Shown: positions 1-10,029 of the stretch, one piece after another
Numbering within the stretch: position 1 is the stretch's first letter
Layout: every line of letters begins with the position of its first letter
Assembly: GCA_029204225.1 (NCBI GenBank)
Contig: CM055095.1
Location: 76,185,431-76,249,430 of the forward strand
Source of the DNA: Diphasiastrum complanatum
Lineage: Eukaryota > Streptophyta > Lycopodiopsida > Lycopodiales > Lycopodiaceae
Direction of reading: 5' to 3'
DNA length: 64,000 nucleotides
Notes under the pieces: model-generated
What the model was told of the DNA's origin: nothing
The model's input: the letters and a program-made list of their open reading frames with translations, nothing else
Database searches by the model: none
Program-made: the position numbers and the translations under genes

Positions 1-84
1 TTTTCATTGTTTATAGCAAAGGCAAAATTGATCTATTGATAGCCATGGAACAAGGGTTCTTGAATTGTGCAAGAATGTTTGGTG

Positions 85-330
85 ATTTGAAAGTGAAATA
101 CGAGGGATGATGGTCGAACCAATATGTTTCTGTGATTTGACATTCGCAAGAACACAATGAAGTGTTTTGTCCATATCTGGTCTATTTGAATTTGATAGTT
201 GGTTGTTGATTAAGTGGATGCAATTTGGAATTTATAAGAAGACAATAGTTTGTTGAGTTCTTGGAAAGGGGTGATATTACTTAATGCGTTTATATTAAAA
301 TTGCCTAGTATTATGGATGGAATATATGTT
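85..330 (-). pseudogene. Relic of an EEP-type endonuclease domain (C-terminal part)
   Basis: Minus-strand translation gives a short run with the motif ILGNFNIN (about 286-315), then, after at least two frame changes, IDQIWT and WFDHHPS (about 91-170). The order and spacing match the LGDFNIN / SDHIW / WSDHSP series of the better preserved copy at 36.3-37.1 kb. Both belong to the exonuclease-endonuclease-phosphatase fold, which cleaves DNA with a divalent metal; plant copies of this kind are associated with Helentron-class rolling-circle transposons. The catalytic Asp of the first motif is Asn here and the Ser before the last Asp-His is Phe, so the copy is dead. It abuts the truncated copia RT at about 295-330, and the window edge cuts it. 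Moderate confidence in the fold, lower in the element class. Confidence 0.5.
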
Positions 331-1348
331 TTGAGAGAGTAAGAAGGAATTGAGCTTAGCATGCCAACTTCTTGGTGCTTGCTTAAGCCCATACAAGCTC
401 TTTTGTAGGAAACACACATGATTAGCCTCATCATGTGAAACATAGCCCTTGGGTTGCTCCATGTAGATTTCCTCTTCAAGATCACCATTCAAGAAAGCAT
501 TAGTAACATAATGCCCCTTCCTTCCACAAAAGAAGCTTTTTTGCTTTGACTTGTCCTTTGAGCTTGATGCATCCTCCTCTTGCCGCATGTCCCAACCATA
601 AAGAGTTGCAAGAGAGATCAGAGTTCGAATTGTTACCATCTTTGCCATGGGTGCAAAGGTCTCATCATAGTCAATACCATACTCTTGAGCATACCCTTTT
701 GCCACCAATCTTGCCTTGTACCTTTTGATTGATTCATCTTCTTTTGTCTTGATCTTGAAAATCCACTTACACCCAATTGCATTCTTGTCTTTTGGAAGTT
801 CCACCAACCTCCAAGTGTTGTTCTTGATGAGTGCTTGATGCGCATAATCCATGGCTTGGATCCATTCCTCCTTTTGAATTGCTTCACCTACACAAGTTGG
901 TTCATTAAAAGAAGTAAGAAAAGCAAAGTTAGAGTTCTCCACCACTTGCTTTCCTTTTTCATCATAGGTTAGCCTTAATGGCTTAGTCCTTTGCTTTTGA
1001 GTCCTCCTTGAAGGTTGCTTTAGAGTGGCATCTCCACCTTCATCCAAGACATTTTGCACATCATGATGATTAGTAGGCACATCAACATCATCATCAACAT
1101 TGACAACATTGGAAACATTATCTTCATGAAAGATGACATCCCTACTTATGACAACTTTATTCGTAGAAGGAATGTACACTTTGTAAGCCTTGCTTATTTC
1201 TCTATAGCCAACAAACACACCCTCTTTTTATGAAGGATCTTCTTTAATTCTATCATCAAGAGTGATGTTGACAAAACAAGTACAACCAAAGATCCTACAA
1301 TGCTTGACACTCGGCCTCCTACCATAGAGGACCTCAAAGAGAGTCTTA
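295..1348 (-). pseudogene. Ty1/copia pol fragment: integrase C-terminus and N-terminal reverse transcriptase
   Basis: Reading leftward, this encodes the integrase tail (FEVLYGRRPSVK, FVGYREISKAYKVY, SRDVIFHE), an acidic linker, then the RT start (W.AMDYAHQAL, NNTWRLVELP, CKWIFKIK, RYKARLVAKGYAQ, IDYDETFAP) and on to NAFLNGDLEEEIYMEQP and YGLKQAPRSWH. The YVDD active site and RNase H are missing because the frame ends at 295 against the EEP relic. A stop lies near 1229. Between GWDM and NAFLNG the usual HQMDVK stretch is replaced in frame by about 27 residues resembling a gag zinc knuckle (FFCGRKGHYV; about 490-575). This is the continuation of the integrase at 5413-6385, from which it is separated by the gypsy insertion. 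Plant retrotransposon, non-functional. Confidence 0.9.
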
Positions 1349-1353
1349 CCATT
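1349..1353. repeat. Target-site duplication, left copy (CCATT)
   Basis: CCATT directly precedes the first base of the gypsy LTR (TATAGGG on the plus strand). The same five bases follow the other LTR at 5408-5412. Removing the insert and one copy rejoins the copia integrase sequence. Confidence 0.85.
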
Positions 1354-2158
1354 TATAGGGTCAAAGATCTCACGTTGTAGTAGCCCTCCCACCTGTCAAC
1401 AAGGGTTAGAACACTAGATAGGTGCCTAACTATGAATAGATGCTACTTTTAGATAGTTCTCTACTTTTCCTCTAACACTAACACTACACACCCCTAACTC
1501 TACTCTACTAAACTAACATTCATCATGATTTTGTGTGAAAGAGAAGAGAATAATAGAAGAAATAGAGAGAAGAGAGAAAGAGAGAGATAGAGTGAAGAGG
1601 GAGGTTAGTTCAAAAGCTCAAGATGCATGCTAATGGAGAAACCATAACAATTAAAACAATAACATAGAAATGGAAACAATTAGAAACACACAACAAAAAA
1701 ATTAGCATGAGTGCTTAGCAAATGACGATGCTTGGCTCTCCAATTTGTTAGAGTTTCTTCCTTCTCATTAAGCATGAAAAATAGAGTACATGAAGTGTCT
1801 TTTTATAAATGGGGAAGGCCCTTGCCCCAAAATACTATTGGATAATATGTATACTAATCCTATCCATTCATCTTGGACCCAACTTGATTCAAAGCTCTTA
1901 AAAAAGTACATTGGATTTCACATGATTCATGTGAGTCTCCATTTGGACCCAAATCCAAAATAATAGACTCCTAAGTTGAAAATGACTTTGGGTCTCAAGT
2001 TCTATTTTAATCACAAAAGGGCCCAACTCTATTATTCTATTTACAACTCAACTTGCGTGCTCATTGGGTCATGGGCTTATACGCGCAGGCCATGCCCTCA
2101 CAACATATTTTATGAGCTGGTATTATTTATTTACAATATGTCGGGAATACCCCGAACA
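1354..2158 (-). repeat. 3' LTR of the gypsy element (805 bp, full length)
   Basis: On the minus strand it begins TGTTCGGGGTATTCCCGACA and ends at GATCTTTGACCCTATA. It shares its ends with the LTR at 5035-5407 and its central and right part with 21256-21952. It contains a TATA-like box and a purine-rich AGAGAGAAAGAGAG stretch. Its first bases (TGTTCGGGG) vary slightly from the TGTTGGGGG of the other copies. Confidence 0.85.
1797..1810 (-). promoter_or_regulatory. TATA box of the gypsy LTR
   Basis: The minus strand reads ATTTATAAAAAGAC inside the full-length LTR, followed downstream on that strand by the purine-rich leader. The same element is kept in the copy at about 21.53 kb but lies within the segment deleted from the 5' LTR at 5035-5407. 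Confidence 0.5.
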
Positions 2159-2231
2159 GGACCCACGACCTGAAGTAGTGCCGGTCCCTCGGCACTCTGC
2201 CGGTTTAGTACAAAGTCTTCTTGCCCCACCT

Positions 2232-2507
2232 CTAGTGGATCAGGTAGCCAGTGACATCTTCCATAAAGTTTATTCGGTCTAGTTTTTTCAAGTCCTTGGG
2301 CGTGTGAAGGGACTTGTGGACTCTTGTTAGCCAGCTTTGGTCGACCCATGCTTGGAATCTGCTCGTCCAGGGATCGCCAAGGAATGCGGCTCGGTAGTAG
2401 ACTCGAGCTATTGGAAGCTGATCTTCCACTTTCTCTGAGGCTAACACCTTATTTAGATCAAAGAATATTGGGGGGAGAAAATTAGCCCACTTCGTTTCAA
2501 TTCTCAT
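2232..2507 (-). other. Unassigned reading frame between gypsy gag and 3' LTR
   Basis: An open frame of 91 codons on the minus strand (starting MRIETKWANF). It lies where a protease would be expected after the zinc knuckles, but no DTG/DSG active-site motif is present and I recognise no family. The stretch 2159-2640 differs from the corresponding part of the relative at 19.3-21.3 kb, so it may be filler picked up when pol was lost. It may not be translated. Confidence 0.3.
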
Positions 2508-2739
2508 GAGATGCTCTAAGTCCCGGGCGTAAGTGGCTACCGCACGGACTATTGGGTCTGGACAGTTGAAATACTTATTAGAGAATTGGGTGAGAGCCCT
2601 TCAGGCATCTACATCCGTATCTCAACCGCATTTTGAAGGAATTCTCGGCCAATTATAGTTCTGGATGGTGATCTTGTCCAGAGAAGTGCCGCATTCTGTC
2701 CAGTTGGATCGTCGTGTGCATGGCAGGAAATGCGCGTTC

Positions 2740-3828
2740 ACCCTTAGCTGTTGTGGGTATCGTGCGATGTTCCATTGCACAAATGGCAAAATCTATGGGT
2801 CAATCTCAGATTTTGCTTTAGGACATGGCACTCATTCGCTGTATGGTTTTGTGTGCATACTGAACACCATACATTTTCGCGTCGGGGATACTGTAGTTGG
2901 TTTTGTTCCGGTAGATTTGGCGTTGCTGCTACAGCTCCTTCTAAGGCTTTCAGTTCTGATCAAACTGCGCCGTAAGCTACTCCATCTGTTGCTTGTGTAA
3001 TTCTGTCATTTGTTCCATCAACAATTTTGTGGATAGAGTGGAAGCAATTGATGATGATGATGCTATCGATGGAGTAGGATTATGGGTGGATGGATATTCG
3101 TCTTATGATCGCTTATCCTCTTCCCTGATGACATCCTCCATAGCTTCTTGCAGAGTAGCGTACTGCTCCCGTCGTTTCAGTTCTCTCTTGATGCTACGTG
3201 GTAGTCCTGCTAGGAGCCACATGATTGGGAGCTAGGGCTGCACTACACTCGGATCGTAGATGTTTGACCTGTTCAATATAGTCCCTGACCCTTTCTCTTT
3301 TTCCCATCTTGACCTTAATGAGCAGGAGAAATGGGTCTTCTAGGAACTTCCTTGGTTTAAAGCGCGTGATGAGAGCCGCTTTAACCGCTTCCCAGGTGGA
3401 TTTTTTTTCCTCTGACAGATTAAAAAACCAATCTTGAGCCACCGCTACTAGTGACATGGAGAACAACATCAACTTCACTGCAAGTGTCCCGATCATCGTA
3501 GATTTCACAAGCTTGCTCGTAGATATAGAGGAAGCGGATGGGATCTGATGATCCGTCATATATTGGTATCTAAGGTGCCCTCCGGACTGCTTGCAAGGGA
3601 GCGATATGTACGGGTTGACCCATTATATCCATTGGCACTGGTTTCGGTTCTGCCTCTTGTTGCGCAGCTACTAATCTGGAAAGGTGTGGTGCTTGATTCG
3701 TTGTCCTTCTTGCTACTGATCGTCCGGATCTTAGATTCATCCGATGGTGGGGTCCAAGATAGTTGGATCTTGCTTGTACAATGAGATGCACTCTGGATCT
3801 TAAGAATCTGATCAATTTGATTGGCCAA
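2740..3828 (-). pseudogene. Ty3/gypsy gag (capsid domain and twin zinc knuckles)
   Basis: The minus-strand frame at 3194-3559 carries a retrotransposon gag capsid domain: AQDWFFNLSEEKKSTWEAVK, ITRFKPRKF, KVKMGKRERVRDYIEQVKHL. Upstream, 3556-3828 holds the N-terminal part in other frames. Further on, 2827-2866 reads as CSVCTQNHTANEC and 2746-2788 as CHLCNGTSHDTHNS, two CX2CX4HX4C-type knuckles (the last Cys of the second is not clear). Gag packages the element's RNA in cytoplasmic particles. At least two frame changes separate the pieces, so the protein is broken. Confidence 0.8.
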
Positions 3829-3959
3829 AAGTGAAAATCAGGCCCCTTACAATGGTTTTTTCTTGAGAACTTTTTACTCCTTGAACTGATTGACCTGAGA
3901 TTTTGATAGTAGTTGGATCTGGTGCAGATCTTTCCATTGATCTTGTCTATGAGGATTGG

Positions 3960-4725
3960 CTATGCGAGGGTTATTTAGTTGTTATGCAGACAAAAAATCT
4001 TGATATCTCTCAGATCATTGGGAAGTAACTCTCGCAAGGATCATAGGAGCTGAATCTGGCCTGGATCTGACTCTAAAAATCTCTGCGAGAGTTAAGTCTC
4101 GCAAAAAGTAAAAATTCCACTGTTTGCGAGGGTTGAAAACCACTGATTTTATTTGATCTTCACCAATACCTAGTACTAACTCTCGCAGGCTTATTCACTA
4201 ATGGAAATTGATATTCTTGATTGATTGAAATAGTTTGCGAGAGTTCTCTCTGGAAGATTCGCTGGATCTTCAATTTCTAGTGATTTTGGAGCACTTAAAC
4301 CCAATTTTTTGCTCACTGGAATCAAACCAACTCTTGCAGACTCTTCTGTGTCCTGGTCTCACTGAGATGGAACTTCAAAATTCTCTGCGAGGGTTCTTGC
4401 CCACTAAAATTGAAAATTTTAGTGTCTGCAAGAGTTCTTTGGTATTCTCCCGTCTTTTTTCTACTAAGAATTCTCGCACAGGCACTTAGATAGTGAAGTA
4501 GCTCTCGTAAGTTTCTTTGTGTCCTAGTCTCACTGAGATGGAACTTCAGAGGGCTCTACAAGAGTTCTGGTGAAGATTTGCATTTTTTTGGATTTTTACA
4601 AGGGTTTTTTGAATTTTTATGATTTTTTCTCTGATTTTTGTAATCTGCTTGAAATTAACTCTCGCAGGCTTCTATGTAGGTCTGGGACAATACCTTGGAG
4701 CTGTTGCCAGTTATGCAAGGGTTAT
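3960..4725. repeat. Cluster of about 14 copies of a GCGAGAGTT / AACTCTCGC motif in the gypsy leader
   Basis: The motif and near variants occur at about 3965, 4027, 4082, 4096, 4126, 4178, 4232, 4330, 4384, 4425, 4464, 4502, 4555, 4660 and 4712, in both orientations, in the untranslated leader between PBS and gag. A longer repeat begins TGTGTCCTGGTCTCACTGAG at about 4346 and recurs at about 4517, giving a local period near 171 bp. No protein match is apparent. Inverted pairs could fold into many hairpins in the element's RNA. Function unknown. Confidence 0.7.
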
Positions 4726-5014
4726 CTCTCACTAGTTTTGGAGAAAACAAACTCTGATGAAAGTTTTAGCTTTTTTTCCCTCCAAAATGTAGACTGGTGC
4801 ATTTTTTGGATTTTCTCAGGTTTTGGTTTGGATGTCAAGCCCTTAGAGACTGTTTAAGGGATCCTCTACCCTCTCACACCTCCTCCGCTAGCTGTGAACA
4901 GTCCAAACACAGAAAAATACAGAAAATTAACTCTAAACACCCAAAAATCTCCCTAAAACCCCTCCAAAAAACAAGAAATAGCTAAAATGCAACTATACTA
5001 GTTAGTGAAAACCT

Positions 5015-5033
5015 ATCCTCGACAACGGCGCCA
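5015..5033 (-). promoter_or_regulatory. Gypsy primer-binding site (tRNA-Asp-like)
   Basis: The minus strand reads TGGCGCCGTTGTCGAGGAT, one base after the LTR end. This is close to the TGGCGCCGTTGCCGGGG type used by many plant Ty3/gypsy elements and fixes the minus-strand polarity. Confidence 0.9.
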
Positions 5034-5034
5034 C

Positions 5035-5407
5035 TATAGGTTTGAAGATCTCGCGTCATAGTAGCCCTCCCGCCTGTCAACAAGGGTTAGAACACTGTAT
5101 AGGTGCCTATCCATTCATCTTGGACCCAACTTGATCCAAAGGTCTTAAAAAAGTACATTGGATTTCACATGATTAGTGTGAGTCTCCATTTGGACGCAAC
5201 TCTAAATAATAGAGTTCTAAGCTTAAAATGACTTTGGACCTCAAGTTTTATTTTGATTACAAAGGGGCCCAAGTCTATTATTCTATTTACAACTCAACTT
5301 GCGTGCTCATTTGGTCATGGGCTCATACGCACAAATTGCCATGCCCTCGCAACATATTTTATTATCTGGTATTATTTGTTTACAAAATGTCGGGAATACC
5401 CCCAACA
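5035..5407 (-). repeat. 5' LTR of the gypsy element, internally deleted (373 bp)
   Basis: It matches both ends of the LTR at 1354-2158 but jumps from AGGTGCCTA to TCCATTCATC, skipping the bases equivalent to about 1429-1860. The short sequence CCTA occurs at both deletion borders in the full copy. The lost segment holds the TATA box. Confidence 0.85.
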
Positions 5408-5412
5408 CCATT
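5408..5412. repeat. Target-site duplication, right copy (CCATT)
   Basis: Matches 1349-1353 exactly and directly follows the LTR terminus CCAACA. Confidence 0.85.
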
Positions 5413-6385
5413 CAAAGAAGCACTTGTCCTCTTGTTACAAAGATAGTTAGCACATGTTAAAACTTCTCCCCAATAGGACTTAGCAAGATTAGCATGTAGT
5501 CTCATTGCCTTGGCACTTTCACAAAGGGTTCTATTCTTCCTTTATGCCACTCCATTTTGTTGTGGAGTCCTAGGACTAGAGTACTCCCTCTTAATCCCAT
5601 GTGCTATGCAAAAATCTTTGAACTTATTTGAAGTGTATTCCCCTCCATTATTTGATCTCAAGCATTTGATCTTTGTATTGAATTGATTTTCCACTTCATT
5701 CCTAAACTTGACAAATGCAGCAAACTTCATCCTTGGTTTTAAGAAGAGAGACCCAAGTATACCTACTAAAGTCATCAATAAAAGTTGCATACATTTTTGC
5801 CCCACCATTGCTAGTTGTACTAAAAGAATGAAGATCCGAATGCACAAGTTGAAAAGCTTCTTTAGATCTAGAAGTAGATCTAGAATAAGCAAGTCTATGA
5901 GATTTGGACAAGGCACAATGTTCACAAAATGTATTATTTGCAACAAGACTTTTAGGAAGACCAAGAACATGCTCTTTTTTTGCCGTTACCTCCAAAGATT
6001 TGAAGTTGGGATGGCCCAACCTCTTATGCCAAACTTCTTGGTTTGTCAATTGTTCCCTAGCCATACTTCTTTCATTCTTAGAGATCACACATGGATCAAG
6101 TTTGAAAAGTTTACTATGCCTTCTTCCTTTAGCAATCAAGGATCCACACTCACTTACCAAACAAGCATCTCCAGTGAACTCAACATCAAGCCCCTTGTCA
6201 ATCATTTGACTAACACTAAGCAGGTTCTTAGTGATTGAAGGAATGTACAATACATTTTCAAGATTAGCTTTCCTATTTGCTGAAAGAGAAATAGGAATTG
6301 TGCCTATGCCTTTGATGTCACATTGATCATCATTTGCAGTATAGATGATGTTGCTCTCTCCCTCGTAAGACAATAAGGATAAAAG
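5413..6385 (-). pseudogene. Ty1/copia gag-pre-integrase and integrase core
   Basis: The minus-strand frame to 6373 has the linker after the protease (GIGTIPISLS, NLLSVSQMIDKG), the HHCC zinc module (WHKRLGHPN ... FCEHCALSK) and the integrase start (FQLVHSDLHSF, TFIDDFSRYTW). A frameshift near 5705 leads to CLRSNNGGEY and TPQQNGVA, followed by a stop at about 5541 and then WGEVLTCANYLCN up to the gypsy target site. The second catalytic residue, normally SDNGG, is SNNGG. The enzyme would insert cDNA into the host genome; this copy has a frameshift, a stop and a lost metal ligand. It continues at 295-1348. Confidence 0.9.
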
Positions 6386-7359
6386 TATTCCTTATGTCTT
6401 GTCATGTGAGATGAGGCTCCACTATCAATCCACCAAGGATCATTCCCATCTATATGTGCAAGCAAACTTGAAGTCATAACAAGAGATTCAGAAATGCTAT
6501 CATCTTCATCATATATTGCTAGATTTCCTTGTCTCTCACCTTGCTCTCTTTTCTTCTTATGACATTCATTAGCAAAATGACCTTTTATGCCACAATAAAA
6601 GCACTTGAACTTTCAATTATCTTCCTTTCTAAATGAAGTAGAAGAGGAGGAGGAAGAGTGATTATCATGATCCGAGTTACCACCTTTGGACCATTTTCCT
6701 TTGCCTTTACTTTTGCCTTTGACTTTGCCTTTTGTGAAGAAAGCCTCTTCACCTCCACCTTGCAAGGATGCACCATCAAGCTTTGATTGCAACCTATGTT
6801 CTTCAGCCAATAATATTTCTTGCAAGTCAACCACACTTGGCAAGACTCTTTTAATGGCAAAACTTTGCACAAGGTTAGCATGTTTATCTAGCAAACCATT
6901 CAACATAACCTGGACTATTTCACCATCTTTTATGCTTTCATCAATGCATGTTATATCATCACTTAAGGACTTGACTCTCAAGACAAATGCATGAGCACTT
7001 TCTCCCTCTCTTTGTCTACTAGAAAATATTTTTCTCCTTAGGGTCAGTACCCTAGATGTGGACTTTGATTCAAAGAGTTTCTTCAAGGCATTCCATGCCT
7101 CACTTGCACTTTGACACTTACCAACTTCCTTGAAAAGTTCATTGGTAACATTCATTTTAATGATATGAAGAGCCTTTTTAGCCTTCTTATCAAATCTTTG
7201 TTGCTCTTGAGCTATGGGTGGTCTCTCTTCAGTTTCTGCAACTATGTCCATGATTTCATTCAACTCAAGTGAGGATTCCATCCTCACTTTCCAGGTAGAG
7301 TAGTTTGACGAACTCAACCTATCATTAGTGCCTAACATGATCCCACCATTGGAAGCCAT
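6386..7359 (-). pseudogene. Ty1/copia gag and protease start
   Basis: The likely start is the Met of MASNGGIML (7357-7359), six codons inside the longest frame, since MASN is a usual copia start. A UBN2-type gag domain follows (YSTWKVRMESSLE, ALHIIKMNVTNELF, SEAWNALKKLFES), then a Lys/Gly-rich and a Ser-rich stretch. A TGA at about 6613 falls just before the zinc knuckle CFYCGIKGHFANEC. About 50 codons later comes the protease motif WWIDSGASSHMT (about 6405-6440). Gag forms the particle and protease matures the polyprotein. A frameshift near 6370 breaks the join to the integrase region. Confidence 0.88.
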
Positions 7360-7399
7360 GATATAATGATTCTTCAACTTTTAGGCTTTGTTCTAATGC

Positions 7400-8600
7400 A
7401 TCTGTCACTCACTTTTCTCTCAAAAAATGATGGATACGGAGATCTCAGAAGATCTAGAACCCTAAAACACTTCTATCTTGAACCTGGCTGGTTTCCAAGC
7501 ATAGAAAGGAAGATTGAAACACATGCAACACTTTGACATACTAAGAATGGATTACAAGCTCAAACCAACCTGAACACACTCTTGCTTAAGCTCTCAAACT
7601 TTCTAGCAAGTGACCAAATCAAGTTATGATGTGAAGAGTTACTTGCATTCTTAGAAACATACACAAGACTAGGCTGTCAAGAATACCTAGAATTGAACAA
7701 ACTTGATCAACACACGAAGATATTGATTCAGCCTATAAAACCACATGTAAACCACACTACTAAAAGTTTAAAAACTCCAGCAAATGATAAATACAAGCTT
7801 TAGAGGTGAATGAAAGAGCACACTTAGTGAATCACAAGACTAGCTTCACTAGCTTGTCAAATCTTGGTGTTTCGATGTAGATCTAAGATCACTTAACATG
7901 AGAATGTTCCTCAACTTGTTAAGAACCTGGAAACACATTTGCATAATGGTTAACCTTCCAACAAATGTTCCAATCAAATTACATAAGGAGAGTTACTTAC
8001 ATGCTCAACAAAGCACACCAAAATATATGCAAAAGATTGTTGACAATCTGTTCACCCAAAAGAGGATCTTTCATCCAAGTGGGACCTTTGCTCGGCCTTT
8101 TGGAGAATTACAAAATCACTCAAAGAGTATTTGTTATCCACTTAAGGAGAGCAAGCTTTTTTTTGAATTTTTGAATCAAACAAGCAAGATATGAGTCAAA
8201 CAAAATGTGTCCAACCAGGTTGGGTGCCCTACCCACCTTGATTCAAAAGTCTATAACTTTTGATCCAATTGATGTGAAATCAATTGCACTAGAAATTACA
8301 CTTCACTAGCTTTCCAACAAGCTATCAAGCACTCAATTTGGATCTACCTTGGACAAACGCCAACCATTCAAATTTTGGTGATCTCACACGTGCCTGAGTA
8401 GTACAGTCCGTATAGTACCTAGCAGGGATCAATCCAATAATTTGACTTTCTTCCAAACTCCATTGACCAACTTCAAGATAGAGTATAATTGCCTTTGCAA
8501 GGCAAGGCCAACAAACTGAAAATACTTTGAGAGTTCCAACTAAGTTTGTAATAACTAGATATGCACTCTCTCTTTCAAACAAAAAAGAATTCCATTCTTT
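7400..8600. other. Upstream region of the copia element; no gene seen
   Basis: This stretch precedes copia gag on the minus strand and could hold its 5' LTR and leader. A weak PBS-like string on the minus strand (TTAGAACAAAGCCTA, about 7383-7397) sits near gag, but the partner LTR is absent because the 3' end is lost at 295, so LTR ends cannot be set. No convincing coding frame. Confidence 0.35.
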
Positions 8601-9951
8601 TTAAAGTAAATGCAAATTATACATCAAAAGAAATTTCTTTCTTTCTTTACAACAAAAGAAAGCAAGCAAACTATACAAGAAAATAGTGATATAAATGCCC
8701 CCGATAGAGGATAGATAGCTTTAGATTGTCCAATCCATAGATCTGTACAACAACATCAAACTGTTAAGAAGAGCAATTTGTAAACAATGGAGGCTATTTC
8801 AGATCGGGTGCAGTCTGGTCTGCCAAATAGCATTATTCAGCCTATTTTTGCATACAAAGTGGGTGATCAAAATTTTTAAAAACCTGGCTACAGCTTGTTA
8901 CAAAGCTAGGTTCAATTGGCAACAAACAAAGCACCTACGCTCGAGGGTGTGCATCCCCTCAAAGACAAGTTAACTACCTGATTACAACATTGAAGAATGT
9001 GGAGTGCAACAGAACAATCCTAGCAATGTGTCGACTGTAAACAAGTGTGAAGGAGGCTACAAACAACTAGCTAAGAAATGCGATGCAGCCCAATATCTCT
9101 TGGAAGAGGTGCGATTCAGCTCTTCGAATCAAAACACTATGCAAAAAAACAATTTCCACCTCAAAATGACCTAAAGAAAGTGCACTGATGGCTCAATATC
9201 TAAGAGGTGGTTGCAAACAGCCCAAAAAATGTGCATTAAAGGCCAAAAATTGTTCGAGGAAATGTGCTCTAACTTCCAAGGGCACAAGCAAACACTCTTG
9301 CAGTTGCCTTCCTCCAAGGGAATGCTTCATGAGTAGATTCGTCCCATTTGAACTGGTTTTGGCTTGCTTTCTAGTTGTTTCTAAAGCAGTACAAAGAGCA
9401 AACTGCAAAAGGGTTCTGTAACCCTTGGTTATGTGGGAGAATTCTTGCAATTCACTACTAAAATTTTGTTTTCTGATTTGCGCTCTCAAGAACTGTCACG
9501 ACTGCTAGAATTCCATCTTGCCATGTCCTACTGCTGCTTAGATTTTTAGAAGGTTTCCCTTATCATGGAACGCTCTCTAACTTATGCCAAACTTATGTTG
9601 CACGTCGGCTTCTGCTCCGGTTGTCGTCTTAAACTAAGCCAGCTGAGACATCGATGCTACCAAATCTTTCAAAAATGTTTCCAAGGATCTTCGAGCAAAG
9701 AACCCAATGGATAATGCTGCTACAACTATGAATGCATGATGCAATAGGTCGCATGCAAAAGAAGCCAAGAATGAGTTGTAATCGATCAGTATGCTATTGA
9801 GCCAGGATGTAGAAAGGCTCATTAATCAACCTTCCATTCATACAGCCAATGCTCAAGGAGGTCACTCCTCAATTAAGAATTCATGTTGATTGATGATCTG
9901 CCAGTGCTGAATTCCAACAACTAGAAATTGTAGAGTTTTTTGAAATTCACC
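8601..9951. other. Unassigned AT-rich stretch
   Basis: No family is recognisable on either strand. The longest frame (9193-9489, minus) is Leu- and Gln-rich and has no motif I can name. Confidence 0.3.
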
Positions 9952-10029
9952 CATGGAAGCAACTGCCTCTCCCCAAAATTCTTTAGGCAGAGAAGCTTCC
10001 AGACTAATGGCTTTTGCAACATGCCTTCC
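9952..10029 (-). pseudogene. Short Ty1/copia integrase shard
   Basis: The minus strand encodes RHVAKAISLEASLPKEFWGE followed by AVAS, a match to the conserved post-core integrase segment (ARAM...A.LP..FWGEAV). The flanks lose similarity quickly, so this is an isolated degraded fragment of a family with PKEFWGEAV rather than the AKSYWGEALT of its neighbours. Confidence 0.6.

Larger units (their letters stand above)
1354..5407 (-). mobile_element. Non-autonomous Ty3/gypsy element nested in a copia integrase
   Basis: A complete insertion of about 4.05 kb on the minus strand: 5' LTR 5035-5407, PBS about 5015-5033, a long leader, gag with a retrotransposon-gag domain and two zinc knuckles, a short unassigned stretch, and 3' LTR 1354-2158. 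It is flanked by the 5-bp duplication CCATT. No protease, RT, RNase H or integrase is visible between the LTRs, so it would have needed enzymes from a related element. A relative carrying a protease lies at 19.3-21.3 kb. The two LTRs differ by a deletion of about 430 bp in the 5' copy. Confidence 0.88.

Noticed and set aside
3960-4725. CRISPR-like array
   Set aside because: The repeats are short, occur in both orientations and at irregular spacing, and the DNA is a plant nuclear retroelement leader.
9193-9489. 98-codon minus-strand frame as a gene
   Set aside because: No family, and an overlapping plus-strand frame of similar length makes chance likely.
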